Of a stretch of DNA of 64,000 nucleotides, positions 1 through 10,830 are shown in pieces (positions within the stretch are counted from its first letter, which is position 1; every line of letters starts with the position of its first letter). The notes beneath the pieces were generated by a model. It had not been told where the DNA came from and did no database searches. It saw only the letters and a list, made by a program, of their open reading frames with translations. This stretch comes from Cystobasidium ongulense. Taxonomy: Eukaryota > Basidiomycota > Cystobasidiomycetes > Cystobasidiales > Cystobasidiaceae. The stretch lies in the NCBI GenBank assembly GCA_022835595.1, contig BQUP01000010.1, forward strand, positions 326,236 through 390,235. Direction: 5' to 3'. Made by a program: the position numbers and the translations under genes.

Positions 1-3000
1 GATTGATCTGGAGCGCGTACGTCGTGCATGCTGCGATATTTTGAGGCTTTCCTTATACTGACAAGCGTTTCTCTTACAGGTCACCGATATCTTCCAGGGC
101 CAAGGAATGATTCAGCAGGCTACTCAGTTCCTCCTCGAGGCTCTGAAAGACAACTTGCCTGAACAGGGACACCTCCAGACTCGCTTGCTAGAAATGAATC
201 TTATGAACGCTCCTCAAGTTGCAGACGCTATACTTGGCAACGAAATGTTCACGCACTATGATAGACCACGCATTGCCAATCTCTGCGAGAAAGCTGGTCT
301 AATGCAAAGAGTACGTCTCGCGCTGCTGACTCCAGACGAATGGCGTTTTTCTGACTAGCTCGACTTCCCAGGCCCTCGAGCATTACGAAGATCTGGCAGA
401 CATCAAGCGTGTCATTGTTCACACCAATCTGTTCAATGCTGATGTGAGATGCATCGTCGTAGTCTGCCCTTACCGTTTTGTCGCTGACAATGACTTCCAG
501 TGGCTCGTCAACTACTTCGGCAAGCTAACCGTGGAAAACACCCTCGAATGCTTGAAGGAGATGCTACGTGTCAACATCCGCCAAAATCTACAGATCGTTG
601 TGCAAGCTGCCACCAAGTATAGTGACCTTATCGGACCTATTAAGCTCATCGAAATGTTTGAGTCGTTCAAAACCTTTGAAGGTAAGTGAACTCGGCTGAC
701 AGGAAACGATCAGATATTGATTCCTGACTTTTCGACAGGCCTCTACTACTACTTGGGATCTATTGTCAACTTAAGCGAGGATCCTGAAGTACAATTCAAG
801 TACATCCAGGCTGCTACCAAGACCGGTCAAATCAGAGAGGTTGAGCGAATCTGCCGAGAGTCAAACCACTACAATCCTGAAAAGGTTAAGAACTTCCTAA
901 AGGAAGCCAAGCTGTCCGATCAATTACCTCTTATCATCGTCTGCGATCGTTTCGGCTTTGTCCACGACCTTGTCCTCTACCTCTACCAGAATGGCCTGCA
1001 GAATTTCATCGAGGTTTACGTGCAGAAAGTCAATTCTGCTCGTACACCACAGGTCATTGGCGCTCTATTGGACGTTGACTGTGATGAAAACACAATCAAA
1101 CAGCTACTCGCCTCCGTCACTGGACCAATGTCAATTGATGAGCTCGTCGACGAGGTAGAGAAGCGCAATCGACTTAAGCTTATCCTACCTTTCCTCGAGG
1201 CCAAGATCGCCGCTGGGCAGCAAGAGCCTGCTATATACAACGCTCTTGCTAAGATTTACATTGATAGCAACAACAACCCTGAGCAGTTCCTCAAGGAGAA
1301 CAACGTGAGCTTAAACTGATTAACCCTCATCGCCAAGCCAATATTGACACTGCCTTCCTACAGGTCTACGATCCTCTCATTGTTGGTAAATACTGCGAGA
1401 AGCGAGATCCATACTTGGCATACATTGCATACGCCAAAGGCTTTTGCGATTCTGAACTTATCACCATCACCAATGAGAACTCAATGTTCAAGCACCAAGC
1501 TAGATACCTTGTCAAGCGCAGGAACCTCGAGCTTTGGGCTACTGTACTCAACAGAGAGAACGTTCACCGCCGTCAGCTCATTGACCAGGTCGTGGCAACT
1601 GCCGTCCCAGAATCTACAGATCCTGAAGATGTATCAGTAACCGTCAAAGCCTTCTTCGCTGCAGATCTACCGGGCGAGCTCATCGAACTTCTCGAGAAGA
1701 TCATCCTCGAGCCATCTGCTTTCAGCGACAATGCCAATCTGAAGAAGTTGCTCATGTTGACAGCGATTCGCTCGGACAAGGGCAGAGTAATGGCTTACAT
1801 CGACAAGGTCGAAGGCTTCGACGTGCAGGAGATTGCCAGCATTGCGGTTGAGAATCAGCTCTTTGAGGAAGCTTTCACTCTCTACAAGAAGAACAATATG
1901 CATGCCGAGGCTATGAATGTGCTCGTCGAGTACATTGTCAGCATCGACCGCGCATATCAGTACGCAAACAAAGTCAACGAGCCCGCTGTGTGGAGCCGAC
2001 TCGCCAAGGCTCAACTCGACGGTCTGCGCATCAAGGATTCCATTGGTGAGTTGCGTGTATAACGCGGTGTCTCCTGGGTACTATATCCTGACGCATCATC
2101 AACAGATTCATACATCAAGGCTGGGGACGCATCCAACTATGCCGAGGTCATCGAGACTGCCGAACGTGCTGGCAAACAAGACGATCTAGTACGATATCTA
2201 CAGATGGCCAGAAAGACTTTACGAGAGCCAAAGATCGATACCGAGCTCGTTGTAGCTTATGCCAAGACTGATCGCCTATCCGATATGGAGGAATTCCTCG
2301 GCATGACCAATGTCGCAGACCTATTGACTGCCGGTGAACAAGTCTTTGAAGCAGGCCTATATGAAGCCGCCAGGTTGCTATTCTCCAGCATCTCCAACTG
2401 GGCGCGCCTTGCTACCACACTCATTTATCTGGGTGAAAACCAAGCCGCTGTCGATGCTGCCCGAAAAGCTGGCAACACCCAGTAAGTGTGACTTAACAGC
2501 ATGCAATAGCAGAATTTGGTGACTAAAACACTGCTATTATCAGGGTTTGGAAGCAAGTCAATGCAGCCTGTGTTGACAAGAAGGAATTCCGACTTGCGCA
2601 AATCTGCGGTCTCAATCTCATCGTTCATGCGGAAGAACTCCAGGTGAGCATTCTTGAGGTCTTCCGGAGAGCAGAAAGGTACTTATTACGTCTTCCTTCA
2701 GGCACTTGTTCGATTATATGAGAATCGTGGATATGTAGAGGAATTGATGTCTTTACTCGAGGCTGGCCTTGGGTTAGAGCGAGCACACATGGGCATGTTC
2801 ACCGAGCTCTCAATCCTTTACGCCAAATATAGACCTCAAGCATTGATGGAGCATTTGAAACTCTTCTGGTCGCGAATTAATATTCCCAAGGTCATCTCTG
2901 CGTCCGAAAAGGCACACTTATGGGCCGAACTCGTTTTCCTCTACGTCAAATATGACGAATACGATAATGCCGCTTTGCAAATGATGGAGCACTCGCCCGA

Positions 3001-3917
3001 TGCATTCGACCATAATCAATTCAAGGAGATTGTTGTCAAGGTTGCAAATCTCGAGATCTACTACCGCAGCATCGACTTCTACATTGAGCAACAACCTATG
3101 CTCCTCAACGACCTCCTCTCGGCGCTCAGTCCTCGCATAGATCACTCCAGAGTTGTCAAGCTCATCGGCAAGCACGACCACCTCCCTCTCGTTAAACCTT
3201 ACCTTCTCTCGATACAAGGCCTTGACCTGGAAGCTGTCAATAACGCCTACTTTGATCTATTGATTGAAGAGGAAGACTCCGCTTCACTTCGGGATGCCAT
3301 CGAGACAAACTTGAATTTCGACGGTCCTGGCCTTGCCCGCAGACTAGAGCAACACGAAATGCTGGAGTTCAGACGCATAGCAGCCATTCTGTACGCTAAA
3401 GCTGGCAAATGGGACGAGGCTGTACAACTGTCCAAAGCAGACAAGTTGGTGCGGGAATCGATGATGTTCGCTGGCGAGTCGAAGGATGTGGAGATCGCGA
3501 AGGAATTGCTCAGCTATTATGTTTCATTGGGCGCTAAAGAAGCCTTTACAGCAACTCGTGAGTTTATTTGCACATGCATCGTTTCGCGCACATCGTCTAA
3601 CGTTCGACACCCTGCCTTTAGTATACATCTGCTACGACCTCTTCCAGCCGGATTACATTTCTGAGTTGTCTTGGAGGCACGGTCTCACCGACTTCACCAT
3701 GCCTTATCAGTTGCAGATTCAAAGAGAGCAGACAAATCGTCTGGCCTCGCTCGAAGAGCTCGTCAAGAACCTCTCGGCCAAGGATCAGAAGAAGGAGCAA
3801 GAGGACAATGATGCACCAATCCTACTAGGCAACCAAAGGCTTATGATTGGAGCGGGTCCTGGCATGAATGGAGCTATGCCTCAAATGCAAATGCCGATGC
3901 AAACGGGTTACTACTAG
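1..3917 (+). CDS. CHC1: Clathrin heavy chain, C-terminal two thirds (5' end outside window)
   Basis: Heavy chain of the clathrin triskelion, which coats endocytic and trans-Golgi/endosomal vesicles. Ten exons lie in the window: 1-16, 80-310, 372-443, 501-681, 739-1304, 1364-2045, 2106-2481, 2544-2643, 2702-3557 and 3622-3917. They join in frame to about 1124 residues, so roughly 550 N-terminal residues (beta-propeller and part of the leg) lie upstream. Family landmarks run in the expected order: [57 protein letters not shown], the [10 protein letters not shown] block, [14 protein letters not shown], and a C-terminal end with the [10 protein letters not shown] motif that is weakly conserved in animals and fungi. 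All introns are 57-63 nt GT-AG. The gene converges on the ArfGAP gene with only 232 bp between stop codons. Identification is firm; splice sites follow homology and frame. Confidence 0.97.
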
Positions 3918-4149
3918 ACGAATGAGCGTATGTGCATGCTGGCTGTTTACGGTTGGCTTCTGTAATTCTAGAAAAGGAACGAGTCATAAGCTCGTTGCAT
4001 GTTCTGTATTGAATTGAATAGCGAGTAGTAGTTTTCGACTTGTGGCGGGGCTGTGGACGGAGCGCCGAGTCGCGATTACTCCATACTGATTATAACAACA
4101 ACAACGACTGGACTGCAACTGATGTCTATAAAACACTACACCATAAATA

Positions 4150-7100
4150 TTAAATCCGCATCCATCTCTTATCAGAATACTTGTTTGTTATGAATTCTCG
4201 TATATGCCTGTAGTAGGAAAGACTATCAGCGCGTGGTAGGCAAATTCGACAAGTGAGACTTTTACATACGCATCTGATCGCAGCTCAGAAGGTAACTCTT
4301 CAGGTTCCCACAACTGCCGGCCTTTACTATTACCGCCGTCCTTCATGCTTTGAAGTTGCTCGTCCGTCCAATCGTCCAGGTCGATGCTTCGTACTTTGGA
4401 AATCTATTTAAGTCACATGGTTCAGTTGGCATCGGTGTATAACAATTAGCGATATTGAGTCAGGCTTACGTGGCTTCCCAAACCCCGATGCAAGCCGCTA
4501 CAGCGAATGCAGATGAAAATTCCAAGATTCCAAGACGCCCACCGCGGGTCGGCCGCACCACAGTCTGCACAAGTCCTGTTTTCGGGTAATTGTAGTAGGC
4601 GCATCAGCTCTTGTGCATTGTGTGCTTTCGATTCGGCTGACTGCTTGAGGCCTTTAGCAGGTCCGAAAGCCGTATTGACGGCGACCTCGATGCTACGGTC
4701 AAGATCGTCTTCGGTCACTCCAAACGGTAGAGTCTGCTTATTCGAGGCACTTTCCCTCCTGCTGATGGGTTGCTGTGGAACAGCCGAGGCAGACTTTGCG
4801 TGAGCTGCAGCGTTTGGGAACCTTGGTTCCGTAAAGAAGGATGACATGGATTGACTAGCTTCGACAAGGGTAGCGAGAGCCTGAGCGCTTTCTTTATCTT
4901 TCTTCTTAGCATTGCCTCCCAAGCTTGTCATCAAGGAGCTGACCGACTCTCGTTTGCTGTGTTTGCCCGATGATGACCGCCGCTGGAGTGGTTTGTTGAG
5001 CCTCGCAAGAACAGCTCGAACATTGTCGCCCGCGCTAGAATGGTCGTTGCCACCGAGTGCGCCACTGCTATCTGCTGGCTTGCCGGCGAATAGACCTAGG
5101 CCTAGTTCACCGCTAGGTCTTGGACTCGCGTCAGGCGACCTGATAAAATGACGGACCGATGATGACCTGCCATCAGTAAGCAGCAAGCATCAGCTCTTTC
5201 CCTTGTCCGCGTGCACTTCAGGCTTACCCGTCCAACAAGGATTGTATAACATTGGCAATCGTTTTGAGCCATGATTGCGCCTCTTCCGTTGACGTAGCCT
5301 GGTATATTCTGCGCAAAGACGGGGTGATGACTTCGAAAGTAAATCTGCGGTCTTGCGTTCTGGCCTCTCGCACAGTTGCGAAGCGAAGGTTGATAGGCGT
5401 GTTATTGAGCTCGAGCTTGTCATCGGCATATTCACAGAGCTGGCCGCCTGCAAGTACGACCCAATGTTTCTCCCAGTGCTTGACACTGTCTACACTAGCT
5501 TGATGTGTGATAGGTCGGCTATTCACCCACAAAAAGCCTTCTTTACGTCTAGCTTGAGCTTTCAGCGGGTCTAATGTAGATGTGCGTCGCCTTATGGTCG
5601 GTAAAGCTAGCGGTAGCTGAGCTACAGGTGCCGATTGCGAGGGGACTTGCGATACTGGCGCCATTGGTAAACCGTCCGATCCACTGTGCGACATCGATGG
5701 CCGCGTGGAACTTTCAGGCAGAGGCGGAGGCGGAGGAGTACGCGACTGTCCGGCGAAATCTATTGACATGCGGTTATTTTTGAACTGCTGCTGAGCGTCG
5801 AGTACACCGGGCCTCTGCATAGCCAGATCAGTTTCAGTCTTCCTTCTGTTCGTTTCTATCTCCAGCTTTCGTCCCTCGATATCAGCGAAGAGGGCGTCTA
5901 TTTGTAGGTCTAGCTCGTTGAGAGAATTCGTGGAAGCATTGAGATCGTGGGCAGCTGCGACTTGTATGTCGTGAATTGAATGCACATAGTGAGTAAGTAT
6001 AGCCAACGTGGTTGACTCTTTGAAGACTGCTAGATCCCTTAACGAATTGAAATAATCTATTCTAGCAATTGTAAAGCGATCCTTCTTGCTCTTGTGTTTC
6101 TCGTCTGCTGCGGTGGCTTTGCTGCGCCCCTCGTAACTAGCGTTGTCATTCTTGAGGTTCAGATACTGTTAAACAGGAAGGAAAGATTGAGAAACAGTAC
6201 ACTTTCAGAAAAGCAGATCCTGACACTACTCACCCTTGACACATGCTCGTAGTATGCCTTAGACTCCTGTTCGAATACCTTGCGTTTCGCTTCTGCCGCT
6301 TTCAGGACGACTACCATTCTCCTCAGTGGGTCGAGCAGGAGTTCCTCCAATCGCTGTATGCTTTCCTTCCTAGCGAATCCTTGTACTTTACGTCCTATGT
6401 CCCAATATACTTCATTAAGAGCACGTACCGCATCCGGACTGTTTTCGGCTAAATGATGAATAGCAAAATCAAAGCCATCTTCAGTCTCATCTAATGTCCT
6501 CATGGCAGCCAGTACACTCTCCGCAGCTTTCACAAAATGTTTCAAGCTTCTGCGTAAATAGTATGCTTTCTCTTCCATAGCTTTACAGTGTGCTTTAAAC
6601 AATGGTCCGTCTTCCGGTATCTCTTCGATAGCCGCAACGCTAGGTAGCTGAATTGATTCTTTCAGCTGCGGCGAGCTTAGAAGATATGTAGGGAACTGCG
6701 TATCGGATATGCCGCCAAAGTCACTTTGTGATTGTGGAGAGGCCACTTCACCTAGGTGTGGAGAGGTAGTGGAGCGCTGTGGCGTCGGTCGTCTTTGCTG
6801 TTGCTGTTGTAGTTGCTGAGCATGCGTTGAGGCAGGGTGAGATTGACCATCAGAGGAGATAGCAGGCGAATGCGCCACTGGCGCAATAAAACCATGTCCA
6901 CCTTGCGAAGTGTCACTTTGAAAGCTGAATCTTTTCTGACGAACGAAACTCGTCGAGCTTTCAGGTTGCCAGCTTGCTCGTTTATATAAAGGTGTAGCAG
7001 ACGTTGCACTTTGCTGTATTGAGCGGGGTGAGAGATAGTCTGTCATCGGTGTTCCTAGTCCTATACTACTTGCAGAGGTCTTGAAGCCTGGTTCAGACAT

Positions 7101-8082
7101 TGGCGATTGAGGCGTTAAAGGAGCATGTTCTAGCCTATGAGCCAATACTTCTACGTCGGACGTATGGCTTTCGAAAGTCGGAAAGGAAGCATGGCTAGCT
7201 ATGAGTTGAGGGGTTGAGAGACCTTGATATGGAGAAGGCTGTTTCTCCTGAATATAATCCAGCCAGAATGGGAGTGAGACGAGCGTCTCTAGCGAGTCTG
7301 ATTGTGGGACATAGTACAGTAGAGCTACGAATCGAGGACCTGATGAGGCTGAAGAGGCGCTTCCAGATGCGCGCCGGGCATGGTGAGAATGGCCATACCC
7401 TGTCGTGTCCACGTGCAGTGACGGTATAGTCCAGTCAAACTGTAAACGACCAGTGTCGTCTGCTTTCTGGCTGACTATTGTCAGTGCTGGATGATGTTGA
7501 AGCTGAACGATGGAGTCAGTCAGCACTCATATAATAACATAAAGTCGTTCCAGGCTAGCTCACATTGCCTCTCTTTCGTTCTAAGAGTATACGTTCTAAA
7601 TCCTCGTGTGAATTCGCATAGGCTAACGAGACTGTTGCGGACCGGATGTTCTCTTTCAGCAAGCTGACATTGAAAGACAATGATGTAGTTTCGCCTTCAT
7701 GCAAAGGTATGCGAAGGTAGCTTGTCTTTGATGTTTTACGTCGCGCTGCAGGGTCGCAGATCCAAGATAATTCGAGGTGATCGTGGTCAACAAGCGGCAG
7801 ATGGACACCACTGGCAAGGCCGTCCGGATGCTGTTGATTCGTCACTTCAAACAGCAGCTCGCTTGCATCATCTGGGCAGCGCGTCGCTTGCAGGCATGGG
7901 ACTGGTTGTCCTTGTCCCCCTTGTTGTGCGTGTCCGTGGTGTTGTGAAATTGAGCGTTCATGCGGCGTGCCTTGAGCGTGCAGCTGCCTGTGCAGGGCCA
8001 GACTATCCACTCTGACACAGCTAGCATCCTCGTATAGATGATAGCGCAGGCTATTGCGGTCCTTGGACGTCGTGACGCCCAT
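4150..8082 (-). CDS. BAR-PH-ArfGAP protein (CSX2/centaurin type)
   Basis: Likely GTPase-activating protein for Arf, acting at endosomal or plasma membranes. Six exons (read on the minus strand): 7564-8082, 6234-7502, 5228-6165, 4470-5166, 4270-4403, 4150-4207, giving 1204 aa. Order: an N-terminal region of about 170 aa without a domain I recognise; a Ser/Gln-rich linker; a BAR-like coiled region (roughly residues 480-690, ending near the [18 protein letters not shown] stretch); a PH domain (about 790-905, from RKEGFLWV to [14 protein letters not shown]); and a C-terminal ArfGAP (about 1090-1200) with the C-x2-C-x16-C-x2-C zinc finger starting [15 protein letters not shown] and the arginine in [11 protein letters not shown]. 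It ends [12 protein letters not shown] then [11 protein letters not shown], as ArfGAP domains do. ATG 8082 is the first in frame. It resembles S. pombe Csx2 and animal ACAPs in domain order; which Arf it serves cannot be told. Confidence 0.9.
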
Positions 8083-8573
8083 CGTCGCGCTTGTTGCTGG
8101 CCTTTGTTGCTGCTCTGTGGCAGTGGCACTTCTCAGCGAGCCGTCACGCCCCGCTCTACAGCAGCACCCAGGCGTGTAGCAGATGTGGACTACTCATGCC
8201 TCAAAATCAAAGGCGCAGTATACTTGTCCTCGTGCTGGTGGCAGAGTGCAACACGCACTTGCATCGAGTCGCGGTTGCGCTGGGCGATCGAAAAGACTTC
8301 GCAGCATGCCATGTCGGAACAGTATACAAGTGAGTGCGCCTACCAGAGCATCAAAGAATATCCATTGGTCGGCCGAGTCTAGTGTAGTAAAAGCACTCTT
8401 GTTCCTGCTTTCAATGCAATTTTCGGGGCTCCACTTCGAGACTCGCATTGCCACCGAATTCGGACAGTGTTCGGCATCTTGAAAGGCCGGAACAGAATAC
8501 ACCAAGTCTTTCTTATCTTCATCCTACTCGGCTTTCGACTGGTCACTCGCACTACCTACTTACTGATTCAGAT
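8083..8573. promoter_or_regulatory. Divergent promoter between the ArfGAP and dehydrogenase genes
   Basis: 491 bp separate the two start codons. I see no protein gene, repeat or clear TATA element; the overlapping short reading frames on both strands show no family resemblance. Confidence 0.5.
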
Positions 8574-10244
8574 ATGAGTCTCCACGTTCCATCACTGTGT
8601 AAGTCAAGCGACGAAGAGCTTTTCGAAGCGCAAAGCTTACCTTGGTGACAATTTGCTGATACGGTACATTACATTATGCAGTCGATGTCAAGGGCAAGGT
8701 CGCGGTTATTACAGGAGGAGGTAAGCCAATCATTCCCTCCTACTTCATCGTTCATGCCTATGTGAAATTTCCTAAATTTCCGGGCATCTCCATTCAAACA
8801 GGAAGCGGCCTCGGTACAATGATGGCAACCGCCCTAGTACAGAATGGAGCCCGTGTTATCATTGCATCTCGGAAAGAGAAGCAGTTGAAAGAGGTAACGT
8901 ACAATCCTATTTACCTATACACGCTCTTCTGATGAACTATCCTTCTTTTCTGTAGGTGGCGGAGAAATTGACCAAGGAAGGACCTGGCTCATGCGAATAG
9001 TATGTCGTTGCCGTCTGCTTCCTTCTCGATTTTCATTCTGCTAATCCATGTCCTTACAGTATCGTCGCCAATCTTGGGGTAAGCGAAGCTTCAAGCCTCG
9101 CAACAAGGCCTAAATGCTTATATCCCATTCTTTCTCAGACAAAAGCCGCTTGTGATCAACTTGGTGATGAGGTCAAGAAAAGAGTTGACAAGATACATAT
9201 ACTCATCAAGTACGCATCTAATTTGGTCTCCATACTTGTCAATTTGTCCGGACGCGGCTGACTATTAGTCCGCAATTCTAGCAACTCTGGCTCGTGAGGC
9301 GGATTGCTCGTTCCGAACATGGAAAGACTCGGACTAACGCTGCTCTTTACCGCAGCACTTGGGGCGCTCGTTACAACGAGGTCCCGGAGAAAGAAGGTAT
9401 GTCGACTATCAAATTGGCTCGTGCGATGTTATCAGCTGACACGAGCCACTTGCACTGCAGGATGGGACAGAGTCTATGGTAAGGTCAATCTCGCTCATTT
9501 CGAAATGACCGTGTATGCTGATAGGCTACCGCAACAGACTTGAATGTCAAGAGTCTCTTCTACTTGACCGTTGCGTTAACGCCGCTATTGGCTAAAGATG
9601 CGAACAACCTCGGTAAGACTAGTCTGATGCATTTTACGCTTGCTGCGTATCCTGAGTTGTATATAAACTAGACCCTGGCAGAGTCATCAACATTGCTTCT
9701 GTAGCAGGACTAGACCCCGTCGCCGATGGAACATCTCTTGGAGAGGCCGACCATGGTCTGTGGTCATACAATACTTCCAAAGCTGCTGCTATTGTAAGTC
9801 ATGGCACACCCGCCTCATGATGTGCTCCGGAACTCTGCTAACTCCCATATTGACTCACAGCACCTCACCAAGAGCCTAGCATCAACTCTATCAACGAAAT
9901 ACATCACAGTCAACGCAATCTGTCCAGGTGTCTACGCAAGCAAAATGACCGCGTATGGTTTAAGCAAGAACAAAGATCATATCACACAGGCATATCCTAT
10001 GGGAAGAATTGGAACACCTGAAGATATTGGTGGATTGGTTATCTTCCTCTCTAGTCGTGCTGGCGCTCATATCAGCGGAAGCTTTATTGAGAGTGATGGT
10101 GAGTGACATGATTATCTTACCAGCTCGTGGTAGTAGCCATGATTTGCAATGTTCTGACGAATTGACTTTGTACGATCAGGTGGTGCCCTCAACTCTGGAA
10201 AGGGATACAGAAAAGAAGCAGAGAAAGAAAAAGCAAAGCTTTGA
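8574..10244 (+). CDS. Short-chain dehydrogenase/reductase (RhlG-like), 13 exons
   Basis: NAD(P)-dependent oxidoreductase of the classical SDR family, 286 aa. Exons: 8574-8598, 8682-8720, 8802-8893, 8956-8999, 9060-9078, 9139-9209, 9282-9293, 9356-9396, 9461-9478, 9538-9612, 9672-9793, 9861-10098, 10180-10244. The joined protein has the cofactor motif TGGGSGLG, the NNSG motif, the catalytic Ser in NIASVAG, and the YxxxK pair in WSYNTSKAA, followed by NAICPGVYASKM and a C-terminal G-x-GGALNSGKGYR end. The pattern is like bacterial and fungal RhlG-type 3-oxoacyl reductases, but the substrate is not predictable. Introns take up about half of the locus; exons of 12, 18 and 19 nt are required to keep NNSG-STWG and GWDRVYDLNVKS in frame. 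No peroxisomal or ER signal is evident. Confidence 0.93.
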
Positions 10245-10476
10245 GTTGGGGCAACTAACTCTATTCTTCGCTAGTAGCTAGTAGATGCCTTTCGTGACTG
10301 TACCTTCAGTCAAACCCTCTCCCGACGGGCATAGTCGTATTCTTCAGTAAGCGACATGCAGTTAACTTTTTGTTGAAAGTATAGCTGATATTAGGTCGTT
10401 AATCAGTGCTGTAGCTCCTATGTCACTCACCTATCATCCGCAATGAACTGCCTGCATCGATACAGAGAGTCTGGTG

Positions 10477-10493
10477 CACGTGCTGATCACGTG
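10477..10493. promoter_or_regulatory. Pair of CACGTG E-boxes
   Basis: Two palindromic CACGTG hexamers start at 10477 and 10488, so they are spaced by one helical turn. The second has the context ATCACGTGC. Such boxes are bound by fungal bHLH factors (Cbf1, SREBP or Pho4 types, from general knowledge). They lie about 340 bp upstream of the ATG at 10831; function here is inferred. Confidence 0.45.
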
Positions 10494-10673
10494 CCCTGCC
10501 CGGCTCGACGCCACCCAGCAGATGGCCAAAGCGATCCTTTCCCTTTCCAAGGCAGCGAGCTGAAAGAGTGTGCAGATCCGCAGAAATTGACAACAAACCC
10601 TTTGTACATCATCATCTGCCCAGTCTTCTCACGCTGCGGATCGCCAGTCCCTTCTGATCGACTGACTGCTCTG

Positions 10674-10693
10674 GGCTGGCTGGCTGGCTGGCT
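10674..10693 (+). repeat. (GGCT)5 tetranucleotide tract
   Basis: Five tandem GGCT units, about 140 bp upstream of the start codon at 10831 and probably in the 5' leader or promoter. The reverse-complement unit recurs upstream of ornithine decarboxylase. Confidence 0.85.
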
Positions 10694-10830
10694 TTGACTT
10701 GGCCTGGACAGGAACCACAATCACAGCTGGCAACACTGAACACTACCTTCACAGCGATTCATTGGTGAGGTCTACTTCTTTGCATTGATGAGCCACAAGC
10801 TGACTGTACTATCTCTCTCCATCCCTCACC

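Larger units (their letters stand above)
10245..10830 (+). promoter_or_regulatory. Intergenic region: end of dehydrogenase transcript, promoter of the TM7S3/TM198-like gene
   Basis: 586 bp. It contains two CACGTG boxes 11 bp apart (10477-10482 and 10488-10493) and a (GGCT)5 tract at 10674-10693. The last 30 bp before the ATG read as a pyrimidine-rich leader. No protein gene seen. Confidence 0.5.
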
